DNA of 64,000 bases, taken from Cheiracanthium punctorium. Taxonomy: Eukaryota > Arthropoda > Arachnida > Araneae > Cheiracanthiidae. The notes under the pieces are model-generated. The model saw nothing but the letters and a program-made list of their open reading frames with translations. It was not told the origin of the DNA and did not search any database. Below are positions 33,686 through 46,794 of the stretch, one piece after another (the first letter of the stretch is position 1; each line of letters begins with the position of its first letter). The DNA lies in contig JAWZYV010019991.1 of NCBI GenBank assembly GCA_038373885.1, forward strand, positions 186,001 through 250,000, in the 5' to 3' direction. Position numbers and translations under genes: made by a program.

Positions 33686-36600
33686 TCCAAAAAGTAAAAA
33701 CGCAGTTACAGAAAACAATGATAAAAAAAGTAAAACAAAAAGTAGACACTTAAATCACGCAAAAATTTAAATTAGGACAAGTTGCAAAGGAAAATAAATG
33801 GTGAAAATATTTGGAAAAAAAGTCTTCAAAAGTGATTCATTCACGTAAATAATAAATTCTTATTTTAACGAGATCGACGTATCCAAACAGAACACGTTGA
33901 ATCTCACCTTTACAAGTAAAACGAGTGCTTATTTGTGACTCAAAGTGTCAATTTCTTGCACCTGTTTTCAGTAAACACTCAAATCAGTGCTTTTTTTCTT
34001 TCTTTTTCAATGGCAATTTTCAGTACGGTCGTTATGTACCAATATTTAAGTTCGGGAAAGCATTTTAACAACACAAAATCTTAATATGTTAATGCAGCTA
34101 CAACAGCATTACTGCTAGACAATATAATTCATTGTTTTAGTATTTAAGACAACTCTTAGCTACCTTAAGTTATTGGCAATTCAACTGCATCCATCAGTTT
34201 ACTTTAGTGTTTGCTTTACAAATTGCGCCCTTTTTTAATTTAAATTCTTGAAAGTTCCGAACTATTTGGAATTATTCGCCAGTTTTTTCAACACGATTAA
34301 ATTAATATGTTGCTTAATCTATAGCTGTAAAGCAATAAAAACAAATGATCTTATAAACAGAAGCTTTACATTTAAGTGCATTTTCATCTCCCCCCATAAT
34401 AGATAGTGTTATGGGAGGAAAAGTACTTGTTTAAAGAACTAAAGAGAGAGACGGGGACATTTTCACTGTAATAGCAGTAATTTCTGTCGTCATTTTCGTG
34501 TTTAGTTTAATTAGCCAGACGTTAGTTCTCAATGTCACTTATCGTTATCAGTTTAGCACTGGGCACTTAAGTTCCTCGCAGAATATTTTCCTTTAAAGAG
34601 CATTTTAGTTGAAATACATAAAAAGAAAGAGCGCCGTTAGAAAGTTAATTTTAATAAATAGAAAACTGTATCGTTATTAATTTCCGCCGTTACCCTGCAA
34701 CAGATATGATAAATAAATAGTATTATAGTGGCTTATGTTACTTGAAGAAAGGGTTTTGTATTAAAAAAAAAAAGGGAAAAACATTCAAAAAAGTCTAAAA
34801 AAGTTTGCAATGCATAGGTGTGAATTAAATGTACAGTTTTGTAAACACATTTAAAACAAATTATAAACTTCAGTAAATAAATGATGCATTGTTCAAAAGC
34901 ATTCTCGGTGTTTTATATGCAACAAATACAACCAAAGAACCAACAAATCCAAATTCTGATCTCAGGCTAAAAACACCCAAATTTATTTTCATAGTTAAGC
35001 TATTTAAATTTTATTCCTTCTATAAAAAATTAAATGATTTTAAAGGTCGACACAAAACCTTATGTTAATTAATAAATGTCCATGTCGTGATACGATTATA
35101 TTCTAGACATTGAGATGTTTACAGCGAAATTTAAGTAAATTCAAAAGGTTTAAAAAGTCTGTTTCCAATTCATAGTAGTCCTTAAAAAACTACAAAAGAC
35201 AATCTATTTTTGAGAAAAACCCAATTTACACAACTTTTAAAGTGCTTAACTGCAATTCATAAAATTAAGAGTAAGTAAATAATGTCAGAAAATCGAAAAT
35301 TTCAAATCTGATCTTATCCGAGATCTATCTGATGGGAATAATTTTACATAAAATATTTTGATAAATGGGCATCATTGGAACATTTATGCAAATGTTCCAA
35401 TGTGATTCTGCATTTAAAAATCATGTCTTAAAATTTTGTAATTCATGGACATATAGTTCATAATAGGGCATAAACACAGATTAAGAACAAACATTGAGAA
35501 ATTATTTAATTCTTTAAATATATTTTTCCTGTATCAAACTAACAAATACAATATATCCTTCTGACAAGTGTGCTAGTTTATAAACCAGCATAATTGTCTC
35601 AGTTTATTTTCTTAGTACTTAAGTTGTGCTACATATAATTTTGCTTCTCTTTAATGAAGTCAAATTTTTATTGAGAGATACATTATTTTTATAAAAACAC
35701 AAAAGTTGTATCTTGTTTTTTACTATTACTTATTAAACCCCTTTTCCAAATTAAATACACTTAATTAAAAATTGATGCTTTTAATACAAACTTTTTTAAA
35801 CTCTAAATATTTTTATAAACGTGTAAAAAATACGAAAGAAATAACTGAAATTTCATTAAAAAGAAAAAAAAAGAAAATACCTTATAACATGCCTGTTGAA
35901 GAAAATCTGACATCTTTCTCTGTAAAACAAATTTAGCCAAAGAAAAACAAAAAAAGAAATTTCCAAATACTTCTTCCTCGTTGTTCTTCTTACTTGCTCC
36001 AGATTAACCTGATCGATATACATGATTTTCTTTGCGTAAGTGATTTTCTCAAAACAAATAAGAATTTGTATGAAAAAGAATTTAAAGATAATTGAAATTT
36101 CGAGCTTCCTAGAGAGAAAAAAAATCAGCCGCTGAAGATATTTTTTATAGCTAATTTTAATAGCATTCTCTAAAATGCTCGATATTGAAAATTAACATAT
36201 TCAAAATGTTCATGAAAAATTATGATACTTAACGTTAATTTTCATTATATCGGAAACCTATACATTTGCTATACCTTGCTTGTTTCACTGCAATTATATG
36301 CATCGCATCATCAATACGACTCATTTTTCGTGTTTTGTTTAGCAAAGTAGTTACGAATCTCTTGAACGAAGCTACAAACAAAGATTTCTTTAGAATAAGC
36401 AACTCTTAATAGCGGTAAAAATGATATATGTTAATTACTCTCACAAATTATGAAGAAATTGGTGATAATTCAGAGTTGTTATAGAATAAATGTTCGTGCG
36501 TTACTATCATAGGTCGTATAAATTTTATACTTATTGGAAATTAATTTGGGTACCACTTTTGTGACAGTACTTTCGCTCTAAATTCGAAATCCCTCGCAGT

Positions 36601-37369
36601 AACAGAATATAATGAAATTACGAATCAAACTAAAAGTACAAGAGAAATAAGTTTTTTTTTGAGAGAAATTAAAATACGTTAACTAAGCACTTGTATAATT
36701 CATTATAAAAACTCATTTTTATACAGCGTATCTGAACCGAATCATAAAAGGAAAACTTTACACCTACTTATTTTCGGTGAAACTTTTTTTATAATAATTT
36801 ACAGAATCGAAATAATGTGACAAGTGAAGATAACTCTTATCTGACTGCAATTCAACAGTTGCCTGAACATACATAATAACTGATGGATGGCCTGTGTTTT
36901 AAAGTTTGATTGGACCACCCATAACAACCTTAACGAGAGTCTTTCATCTAAGAGAATAATAAAAAATGCACTGCATACCTTTTTTTTATCTCCTTCCGCG
37001 TAAATAAAAAACAAGAAATGCTCGGTTAAACGCATCTGGGACATTATACTGGAAGACAAGCTCTTTGAACATGATCTGCGGCTACAATTACAACTAGGCT
37101 AGGCGGAATACATTACTTCCACTTCATAAATAAGCATTGAAACTTCGATCTAGTTAAAGATATCCTTTAGAAAGTTAAAGATATCCTGTAGAAAAAGTTT
37201 TTGCTTAAAACTATAGACTAAAATGTTCGTAAACATAATACAGAAAATTATGTCCGTAAATATTTTTTCTCAAGGAGTAATTCAACCCTACTTCTTTCAG
37301 ACGATTTAATAATTTGATAAAGTTTGATTTGTATTGTATTGCCTATTAAGGCAAAACTATTCCATACTA
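33686..37369. other. AT-rich DNA, no gene seen
   Basis: No supported gene or element. It contains a perfect 13-bp-stem hairpin (35373-35402) and a 21-bp direct duplication, AGTTAAAGATATCCTNTAGA, at 37152-37172 and 37173-37193. Confidence 0.5.
35373..35402. repeat. Perfect 13-bp hairpin with 4-nt loop
   Basis: CATTGGAACATTT, loop ATGC, AAATGTTCCAATG. It lies alone in AT-rich DNA without nearby coding sequence. It could be a chance palindrome or debris of a fold-back element; no function is implied. Confidence 0.6.
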
Positions 37370-37500
37370 TTTACGTCACACCTGGAGAAAATCCCCCGAA
37401 ACTCCAGACCGTTTGTTCGACGGGCGCGCGATGGGCTCGAACCATAGATTTACATATGCCATCTACCATGTTCAGTGCCTTTATTCCCTCGGCTATAGGG
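37370..37500 (-). repeat. SINE family A, minus-strand copy (left of a facing pair)
   Basis: The head is on the right. The reverse strand reads from near 37497 through GGCACTGAACATGGTAGATG to the box-B-like GGTTCGAGCCCATCG (about 37433-37447), then CGAACAAACGGTCTGGAGTT and the body. It is less complete than the neighbouring plus-strand copy: the 3' part is lost beyond about 37370. The G-tract at 37498-37507 adjoins its 5' end. Confidence 0.75.
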
Positions 37501-37571
37501 GGGGGGGAGGGGACTCGATACAGTTTGAATATTTAATCATTTAGAAGTTGGACAATTCGGCTGTTTTTCGG

Positions 37572-37795
37572 CTCCACCATTGCCAAGTGGATAAGACACT
37601 GAACATGGTAGATGGCTGTAGTGTGAAGGTCCAGGGTTCTGGCCCATAGCGCGTCTGTCGAACTAACGGTCTGGAGTTTCGGGCGGTTTCTCTAGATGTA
37701 CTTGAATACGCGTTAGAACACTTTAAAAAAGTCCTTAGACCAAGACCCCCCCCCAGGCAGATACCCCTAGTGCAGGTTTCCTTAACACAATACAC
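37572..37795 (+). repeat. SINE family A, plus-strand copy (right of a facing pair)
   Basis: Starts CTCCACCATTGCCAAGTGGA (box-A-like), with GGGTTCTGGCCC as the box-B position (37633-37645). The body TCTGGAGTTTCGGGCGGTTT continues to a 3' part near 37790. It faces the minus-strand copy at 37370-37500 with only about 70 bp between their 5' heads, so the two copies form an inverted pair over about 120 bp. Confidence 0.8.
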
Positions 37796-39699
37796 GCCGT
37801 TGACCGTTTATCACTCTTTAGGGGTGAATATTCGCACTATTCATTTTAGAGTATACGAAAGGTATATGTATTCTAAATAAATATTTTTCTGCCATATCCA
37901 GTTTCTTTCAGTCTTGCATATTATGCTCGATGGCAAATATTGCTCCTCCCGTAAGTAAAATAAGTTGGTTAAACACAGCATAATTAGTGTTACCGAAGAT
38001 AATGGGTAAGCATAGTAATAAACTAGGCTTTTGCATTGTTACTTTTACGAAGAGAATAGACATCGAAATGTAATCCTCGAGAAACTCTATAATTAAGACT
38101 GATTTTTCTTTTTGATTTTTTTAGACCGCGTCAAAAATACATCCGTGAAAAAAAATAAGATTTTCGAAAACCTGCTCTTTCTTTGTTTCAAGTCATAAAT
38201 AAAGATTTTTTTGTACTTCCACGAGCCAAATGAAAGCCAAATTGCAAAAGTCGCAAGTTTTCTCTAAATGGCTTCAATATGTCATTGTAACAAGGCGGAT
38301 TTTCCGGCAAGCAATTTAGAAGTGTCTACCTCTTCTTATTTATTCGGGGGAAAAAAAATCTACCTTGTGACCTTACTGAAATAACTGCTTGAAATTAACC
38401 GCTATCATTTAACTTTACGACTGAATTTCTTCAGAATTTCATTCAGAGCGAAATTTGTGAAATAGTTGCGATTAAAAAGTATAAATACAGAAAATAACAC
38501 AAGGTGCTAACAGAGCTATAACTCACCTCTATTTTTATGTTGGATTTGGTTAAAAAGCCTGCATGTTGTTCCACTAGTCCACTTGCTTGATTTTTAGCTA
38601 GCGTAAAGTTTTACTAAAATAACTTAAATATAATGGGTATTAAAGATTTAATACAATCAAATCGACAATCCGGAATCTATCAAATTTGCTAACCATAAAA
38701 AATAATTGCTGTTTAATTGATATTTGTAATTAAGTGAAACTGTATTAATATTTATACAAGTAATATATATCCAGTCCTCACTATACTCCTCACGATAATT
38801 AAAATACTCTCACTTTATACCCGACTTAACGTACGGTGGGTCACATTTTATTGTTTTGAAATGTATTTTTCGCATTCGCAAAACCATAAAAGTTTACGTT
38901 TAAAAAAAATCACAAGCTGTTTCTCTACTTAAGCATATTAACTATTTTTTTCTAGTTATTTTCATTGCTACGAAATTTAAAAAAATCAAGAAAGCAAGAG
39001 AGAAAATTCAGCCAGACTCAGGTGTTCCATGATTTCTATTTTGTGTTCCACATAGAATGCAGGGTCAGTGTTGATACCAGAAGCTAGTTTTTATATAGGC
39101 ATTGTGCACTTCTGTCACCCAGCTGTGTGTTGGTTCTATGTGTGTTGGCGGAGGGGGGAGGTTAGAGACGAGGCGGGTTTGGGTTAGTGAGGAATTCCTT
39201 ATTTATTGAACATACTCCGCGTTAACAGGTTTTTAAAAAATGATATATCGTTTAGAGAGAAATTTACTTATGTATAAAATAAAAGTGGGAAAACAGAGCC
39301 GAGTACTCAGTGCGTGAAACTATTCAGGCATTTCCGAACCCTAGTTTATTTCTTTATTTGTCAAAAGATCTGCAGCATTAATGCAGATGTCCGAAGTCTT
39401 ATAAATAAAGGACAAAAAAAAAAAAAAAAAAAAGGTTACTCAGATTCATAATTTTTTTTTCATTTTTAACTGAAGATTTCCGAACTGAAGACATTTGTTT
39501 GATTCAAGAACATTTTTGACTAAAAATATTAAATGTAATATATTGAGTCACTATTGAAAAATACTTTGCAAATGTACCTAGTTGTGCCACGATACATTTA
39601 TAAAGGAATTAAAATAAATACGTTTTAATAAGATTTAAAACTAAATATTCCTAAAGTTTTGTTTGATGTTTAACAGATAGTTCCTTTTATTCAAAGTAT
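37796..39699. other. AT-rich DNA, no gene seen
   Basis: No supported gene. A-tract at about 39415-39434. A patch near 39010-39200 is less AT-rich (GGCGGAGGGGGGAGG) but shows no coding or element signature. Confidence 0.45.
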
Positions 39700-40400
39700 T
39701 CACAGTTTGCCTTCACTCTGGCTCTCTAACCAATCATCTATAGAGACAAGCACTACCTCCATTGGAATTTCCATGACTAGTTTCGACAACCAACAACTAA
39801 GGACTTTCCAAATTGGGAAGCCGCTTTTGGCACACCTTTGCCTCCAATTCCACCCATAATTTATATCCGAATGGACTTAAATCCAAATGGAAGGCCAATC
39901 TTTGTTTCCTCTGAAGTCCGGTGCATTCTCTTTCAATCGCCGCAGAAAAGGCGAAAGCCTTACGATGCAGGAACTGAGTCGTGTCGAAGAGTCCAGTCGT
40001 CCCCATTGAACAGGTTGGCGCTCAAGGGCTACACTATTGGTTCCTAGATAGTATCTTCATAAATGTTTGCTGTGGTTTTCACTCATTTCTCGCAAAAAAT
40101 AGAATCTCCCTGATGCCCCGGATGGTGTACTCTATGCGTGCATTTCCCCCCTTCTTTTTAGCTTCTTGAACACTCCTTACGTAAGCATGGCCATTCTGAC
40201 TGTTGAAAGATTCTTCAATACCAAAAGATTTCTCTTCGATAGACAGAATTCGTCTGTGGCCGTTATGAGAGTGCAGCCGCAACAATGCTTCATTTGTAAG
40301 AAAATGACCAGTTGTTCGTCGACTCACTCTTTGGACGAATTCTGCCTCCGAATGCTTTGACGGAAGCCGGTGTTCTCACTATAGCGGACGACGGCTTTTA
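39700..40400 (-). pseudogene. Dead IS630/Tc1-mariner-type transposase
   Basis: Several blocks on the minus strand, in different frames, match one arthropod IS630/mariner-like transposase group. From N to C: TGHFLTNEALLRLHSHNGHR, ILSIEEKSFGIEESFNSQN (the catalytic 'TDEK' Asp is replaced), VKTTANIYEDTILEP-like, then FHLDLSPFGYKLWVELEAKV followed by CQKRLPNLES, and finally MEIPMEVVLVSIDDWLES near 39720-39770. In active relatives the third block reads SPDLNPLDYKLW; here it is altered. At least three frame changes or stops break it. The N-terminal HTH part and both inverted repeats were not identified, so this is a fossil. Confidence 0.8.
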
Positions 40401-40682
40401 GTACAGTCTACGATACTCTTGATCGTAGAAAATATCTGAATTGTTCTATTAATGATTAACTTTTTGATTTCTAAATGTTTAAGAGTCTTAGAAATCTCCG
40501 ATGAGCGATTTTTTTTTTGGGGGGGGGGCAAAGAATTAACTGGTGCAAGTTTCTGTTCGATGTTTATCTACAGCACAAAGCTCCGACTGATTTATTTTAA
40601 AATGAGTGGAAGTTTAAAATATTATGAAAAGTTTTCCAGATGATCTCCAAAGACGAAATTTAAAATCGTCTGCTGCGTTTGA
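40401..40682. other. AT-rich spacer
   Basis: Holds a T-tract followed by a G-tract (about 40510-40528). It may include the 5' end of the dead transposase element, but no inverted repeat was found. Confidence 0.4.
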
Positions 40683-41051
40683 GTCACAGACAGGTCCGGA
40701 CTGGCTCTTTCGGGGCAGAGATTGAAAAGGGGTCCCTTACTGGGGAATTTAGAGGGATTAGAATATGTAATATTTCAAAATGAGGATTATGTGCTTAAAA
40801 GCCATATTTAACTATTTTAAAGATTTTGGGGACCCTGGCTTTTCGGGGCCCTACGAGTCGCGGGATTTATGGGGATTTCCACTACCTAAAGGCGTAATAT
40901 TTCTGGAAAATAAATAATTACTCCGATATATATCAACTTAATTTATTATAAAGTATATTCACTTTTGGGGGCGTATCTGGGGCCCCCTCCGGCCGGGAGC
41001 CCTCGGCAGTCGCCTATCATCTGACCTGACCAGTCCAGGCCTGGTTACAGC
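40683..41051. mobile_element. 353-bp hAT-type MITE
   Basis: The element is 40691-41043. The ends are CAGGTCCGGACTGGCTC and, reversed, CAGGCCTGGACTGGTCAG, matching over the first 14 bases except two. The flanking 8-mers gtcacaga and gttacagc agree at 6 of 8 positions and are accepted as a decayed duplication. It has GC-rich ends (GGGGCCC words on both sides) and an AT-rich middle. No coding capacity. Confidence 0.72.
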
Positions 41052-42901
41052 AGATGATTTCAAACTTTTGTATCAACATTTGTGGCATGACTAGGTAATA
41101 CATTAATACGAAAATACTACTCAGGTGGTGTTCAACTGATTTCGTATTTTAGAAGGGATTTATTTGCAAGGGGAAAAAGTTGGAAACCACTGCATTACAG
41201 TAAAATTACTAAGCCTAATGAATGATATGGTCTTGATTGCAGATTAAATTTTAACACCACCTTTTACAGCTTAGAAGAGGGCTGTATATAATTAAGTGTG
41301 ACTAACGAAAACAGAGTTAAGTATTTTTTCAGGCACTGAATGGATCGTACGTAGGCGAAATTTAGAATTTTATTTTCAAAGTACTCCTTTTCGAAGAAAA
41401 ATACATCAATATATCTCGGACTTAGTTTTATTCAACACATTATCACACCACTTTTACTTCATTCGCGAATTCGAAGATTTACGATACATCAAAAAAATTT
41501 CAACTGCCTTAAAAATAATTGGCACTACTCCGCTAAGTGTCACTAATGTCAACTCTAAATTAAAGATATCCTTTTTTTAAAGGTTTTAAAAGCCTCTCAT
41601 TACACAACAAAGCCGAAAACATAAATCATATTTGTCTTCCGACGCTTTCACATACCCCTCCCCGCCAATTTTCCCCTTCAGTGGCAACGCCCACGATTTA
41701 ATCCAGCTGACAGACGACATTCTTCTTTTACTTCAAGATCCCTCTATTATATTTTGATTTAGGGACAACGTGAATCACTCATATTGCTATCGAAGAAAAG
41801 TTCGCCTTGAGGATGCCGCCCGACGCTAAACGAAATATGGTTTTTTTTCTCTTCGTTCACACGTGCATTATAAAACGAAAGGGAACAAGACTGAATGTCA
41901 CTATTAGAATGTTGCCAAGTAACTGAACCGATTACAGATATTGCATTTCGATTCTTCAAAGTCATTCAATAAAAAAATTTTAGAAAAGTGTTCTATTAAT
42001 GCATTAGGTGTACGACTTTAATTTGGAGGGGGGGGGGGACGGCGGAAGTAGAGATTTTGTTATAAAAAACGTGATATATTTATGATTGAAAGTTGAAATC
42101 GCTTGACGACTCACCCCCCATTAATCGTACCTAAGGAAAAAAAAAAAAAAACTGGCAGGAGTCTTTGAAAATGCAGAATTGAGGACATTAATTAATGAAG
42201 ACTTTCTCTCTTCGATCGCTATGCCGTCATTCGACTTGAAAATCTCTATTCTTGAAGCGTTGAAACCATACATGACACGTTCTTTCAATAACAGCGGCCT
42301 CACTATAAATATTAGAGAGCATTCGATGAGCTTCAGCTCCAGGTTCTTCTCATAAAACTCTCATTAAGCATATAAAACAGCGTCACTAAAGCATTTTACT
42401 CCATACCGCTCAAAGAGCCGATCATCGGGATTCATACGCGCTTGTAGTGGAAACCGTAAATTTAATGCATGCCATCTTTAATCGGGAATGGGCTATAGTT
42501 CATACATCAATAACACTAAAATGTTTTGTAACAAGGAATGCTGATTGAAGAAGATTAACAAACTGAAATAAAGCAAGTATGTTGAAAGATGTTGATCAAA
42601 TCAAAAATATTGTGTTGTTTTAAAGATCAACATTATCAAAACAAGTCAAATAATTACTATTCATAGATAAACGGATAGTTTTGTGTACTTGGTAAAATCT
42701 ACGGGCCATATTTCAATAGGTCCTATGCTATGGTAAATGTAAATTACATATGCAAATCTCATAACAATTCAAGCACACTTAAAAGAAAGTTATATAAAAC
42801 CATGGTTTCCTAAAAATTTTTCGGAAGGAAGCGTGACGTTTAAATTATATTATTTAAAACTAAATCTGTTAATGAAAACTAAATTGGGGAGTTGACTAAC
42901 A
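41052..42901. other. AT-rich DNA, no gene seen
   Basis: No supported gene. It contains a G-tract at 42027-42037, a C-rich patch around 41656-41690 and an A-tract near 42138-42150. Open frames at 41759-41965 and 42121-42303 resemble no family. Confidence 0.45.
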
Positions 42902-43107
42902 CTTTAAATCACATATGGGCAACCGCGGGCCCGCGAGTCGGATGTCGCCCACAAAGACTTGCATAATCCCGCCCGCCGAACATATCAAAACCCCCAAATA
43001 AACTATTCAAAATCCCATGTAATTCCCAATTATACGGCCCGCGAGACCGTTAATATTCTCAAATTTGGCCAGCAGCTCTCCAAAGGTTGCCCATACCTGC
43101 TTTAAAT
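42902..43107. mobile_element. 190-bp hAT MITE with perfect 8-bp duplication
   Basis: The element is 42910-43099. It is flanked by identical ctttaaat 8-mers at 42902-42909 and 43100-43107. The ends read CACATATGGGCAACC and, reversed, CAGGTATGGGCAACC. The interior has GCGGGCCCGCGAG and GGCCCGCGAGACC words, i.e. a GC-rich core on each side. The CAGG..GGGCAACC end type is a known hAT signature. The perfect duplication suggests it is one of the younger insertions here. Confidence 0.9.
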
Positions 43108-43168
43108 ATTCGTTGAGATAATTAACTCATACAAGATAGCATTTGCAATCATATTGCCTATTAAAAAA

Positions 43169-43211
<43 letters not shown>

Positions 43212-44030
43212 GATAATCAAATCCTGGATTGTAACTAGAAAATAATGAGGTTATGTGAAAACTAAATTTAAATTTTCTTCAATTTCAAAAACGTTAAAAA
43301 ATATGATTATTTGTTATTGCTATGAAGCAGTAGTGGAATGAGTTTTTTTATCGATGTTTTTAAAGATTTAGGTGTTTGGTAAAAGTTTTTTTTAATTTTC
43401 TGTGGAAATAATTAGCCACAAATAAGGAAAGAAAAAATGCACAGAGTTCATTAATAAATGTACTACAGTGTGATGTTGGTGCAAAATGGAATTTTGTATT
43501 TTGTGATTAGTATAGTAAATTTGAGAGAATTAATGAACAAAACTGTGTCGAATGAAATTTTGTACTCTTTTCTATTAATAGTTTTTAACGTAATTATTAC
43601 TTTACAAACTTTTATAGATTAAAAAATAAACTTTTTAACTTTGTTTAGTAAATTATCTTTAATCTTATTGATTTTACTTTACCCTAATCAAAATATCATT
43701 TTTCATGTACGAGTTAAATACAGTTATCTTGAGAGAAATTGTTTTTTTCCCGTCTTTTATCGAAATTCAGTAATTGCTAAAAAATATTTTCAGAAGTCCT
43801 TTTATTTTTCGTTGAATATTTAGCAGATTCATTTTTGTTGTTGTCTTGTTAAAGCTGATAATATATGCGTAATGATCCACCAAGCAGCACGGAAACGTCC
43901 GGTGCTGAGCTTTTCAGTTTAAGGGGTTCATTTATACGAAATAAAACGGCTGAAATCACAAGATTGACATTTAAATTGCATGGGATACTTCAGATTTTGT
44001 CACGTTTTGGTTGAAAATAATTAAAACTGG
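43108..44030. other. AT-rich DNA with a long T-tract
   Basis: A T-tract of about 39 bases lies at 43171-43209. No gene or element with readable ends was seen. Confidence 0.5.
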
Positions 44031-44100
44031 TGGAGTCCATTGGTGGAATGGTTAGCTCAATCCGTTGCCACGCCACGGGTGCAATTTCCACGAGTTGGAA
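44031..44100 (+). repeat. tRNA-like SINE fragment
   Basis: GTCCATTGGTGGAATGGTTA resembles a tRNA 5' end with box A, and GGGTGCAATTTCC about 35 nt later sits where box B would be. There is no complementary acceptor stem, so it is not an intact tRNA gene. It differs from SINE families A and B. The call is weak. Confidence 0.35.
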
Positions 44101-44574
44101 AAAATAGACCCAGACTTTCATTTTTCGAGTGGGTCACTGAAATAGGACAAAATTTGTTTGTGGAACTAAACACTGGACGGGGGGGGGCAAATTATGAAGA
44201 CTTTTTTTTTAAGTTAAAATATGGTAAAACATACTTAGTTTTATTTTAACACTGGATTTATATATTTCATTTAAATAACTTCAAATTGATACTAGAATGT
44301 TGAATTTGAACCATTATTTACTTACCTGCAGATTTTCACAGTAGTGTCAAATCGAAAATGACCGATATTTTCTATAAATGACCCTGTTACGGATGTACAT
44401 ACCTCAGCCAATAATGGTGAAAATGTTCTGCAAATTTATATATGAGGGTTTCACCCCCGTTAGTTTTGGTGGCATTAAAAAAAAATCTTTTGCTATTTTC
44501 AAGCAACAACTTTTTCTAATATTGGGCGATTTGACAATGGAGGGACTGAGTTGACTCGTTCTCTACAACTCACC

Positions 44575-44830
44575 ATAGCATGGGTCGTAGTAGACCAAAG
44601 GTTAAGGCGTTGAAAGATGCGGGTTCGATTCCAACACCTGAAGGCCACTGTGTATATGCGGTGAACGCGCACATGGATTCCGTAGTTATGAAAGTCCCAT
44701 CGGGATCATTAGCAGTTTCGGAGAGGTTCCAATATTCAGAAAGTTCCCTTCGCCATCTGATGAGAATCCACATTTTGGTGGAAAACTTTAAGAAAAACCC
44801 TGTAGATCTTCTAAACCACACATTTGATTA
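44575..44830 (+). repeat. tRNA-derived SINE, family C
   Basis: The head begins near 44577 (GCATGGGTCGTAGTAGACCA), has AAAGGTTAAGGCG in the box-A position and a perfect box-B-like GGTTCGATTCC at 44622-44632. The non-tRNA body continues to about 44830 (GGTTCCAATATTCAGAAAGT and beyond). No acceptor-stem pairing and no second copy in the window, so the family and its right end are uncertain. The open frames across it on both strands are not genes. Confidence 0.65.
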
Positions 44831-46794
44831 CGTGAGCTGTTCTCTCCTGGCAAACAGACTCAACATAATCTCCATACAGCCTTATCTTTCATAAATGAGA
44901 TGGATCTGATAAACATTCAACACAATAATCTGGGTGAATTCACTGCAAATGCAGCTCTTAAATTTTACATCAACACATAAGTAAACAAAATGAAATTTAT
45001 GCAAATAATTAATGGAGTCTCTTTTAAAAAATACATAGTAATTGGATGAAAGAGGGATCTCAAACTGGTAAGAAGTCGAAAACATTTTCTTTTATCGAGT
45101 GAGAAATCAAAAACAATTATTTTTTCACCCCGGTTTGAGGTGATTTCAGCTCTTTGAAAACACATGGAGTCACTCCTGACTTTTCTGGGTATTATCCGAA
45201 AGCTAAGAAACAGCTGAATAGCATATTAACATACTTTTTCTTGGAGCCTAATCACAGAAATAATTGGTTGTAAAGTGTGATTACCCCGCCCCCCTCCCCC
45301 ATGATAATGTAAAATAAAAGGCAAGCCGAAGCACGTATTCAAATGGACATCAATAAGTATTAATGCAAAACTAAATCAAAACGGGAGTTAAATTTTTATT
45401 CAAACCAACACTGGAATAATAATTTTAAAAAAATACTCAGTACAAGATTTTAGATTAAAACCTATGAAACTCTAAAGTTTACTCTCTAAAGGAGAATTAG
45501 CCAGAACTAAAGTTTGACACGCAGGGAAACTATCATCTAGCGTAGCTATAATTTCAATAATAATTTACTGCCGTTAACTAAAAATTCCCTCTAAAGACTT
45601 GCTTTGCAGAAAATACATGCTCACTTCTCATGCAAAAATTCATCGATGGGTTGACTGGAGAACGTTTCCGATTTAAAGTGAAATTAGAAAGGCAAACTAT
45701 CTGTAAAGTGCATAGTTTCAGAACTATTCTATGGTTAGAAGAATTGTAAATATTTTCGACACAAGCTTGTTGAAACTTTGAAAGTTGAAGAAAGAATTGG
45801 AAAAGAAAAGCCTAAAATCGAACTGGCAAATTTACTTTTAAATATTCCACTTCAAAATTAAACTCGCTAATAATATGTATGCCTTTAACCCCATTACACA
45901 TGATATAAGAACTAAAATTTGTGCACTAAAACATCACAGATAGTGCATCGAACTTAAGAAAATAAATTCTTTCTAATTAACCTACATTTTATTCCATGCA
46001 ATAACTGAATTAACAACAAAAAAGTCAATAGGTTTAAAAAAAGATTTAAAGAGAGCCGAGAAGCATTATTTAAATTTACGAAGCTTTGTCCAAAGCATTA
46101 AGGTCATTAAATTTAATGCACTCTTTTGTTAAGCGAGCTATAAAACCGAACATACGGTGAAGCGATATCAGGTTTTGTCGTGAAATTGCATGTTCCAGAA
46201 TACGTTTCAAGAATTATGTCTTTTATTTGCGTACTATGTATTCAAGCATAGAAGCTTTATTCCTACGATCCACAACCATGGAAGAGCGCTTGTAGCTCTA
46301 AAGCTGTCATTCCATGTCGCCTCCCGAGACCTATTACAGTACGGACTAGCACATTGGTAGATTTAAAATCGGTGAGCCCCCCCCCCCCCTCCTCTTATAG
46401 AACGGATGTTAGCAGTTTCAAACAGCTCGTTTTGAGCATCGCATAGTGTCAAAGACCAAGTGAATGTAGAGTTCCTCCGGTCATGGTTCATAGATTATTC
46501 CCCCAGCTGTGTAATCGACGATGTACTTCGTGTAATTTGCGAGGAAATGTGTTCACCGTATAATATGTTGCACTTCAGAGAGATCGAGATTTCTAGAGCT
46601 AAATACCGATTGTCTTAAACAAATTCATTGGAGAATATCAGTGAAAGAAATTCCACAATACTGGCAGCACATTTTATTTATTTTTCTTTCCCTTTTGAAA
46701 AAAATGTAAATTTTTAAATTTCATGTTTGAAAAGATCCATTTTAAGAATGCATTCATACACAAAAAAAATCAGTAATTGAAAATAAATATCAGC
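44831..46794. other. AT-rich DNA, no gene seen
   Basis: No supported gene. A 13-C tract lies at 46377-46389. The stretch 46260-46600 is less AT-rich than its surroundings but shows no coding signature. Confidence 0.45.

Noticed and set aside
44580..44894. 104-codon plus-strand frame and its minus-strand counterpart
   Set aside because: Both run through SINE family C, including its box B.
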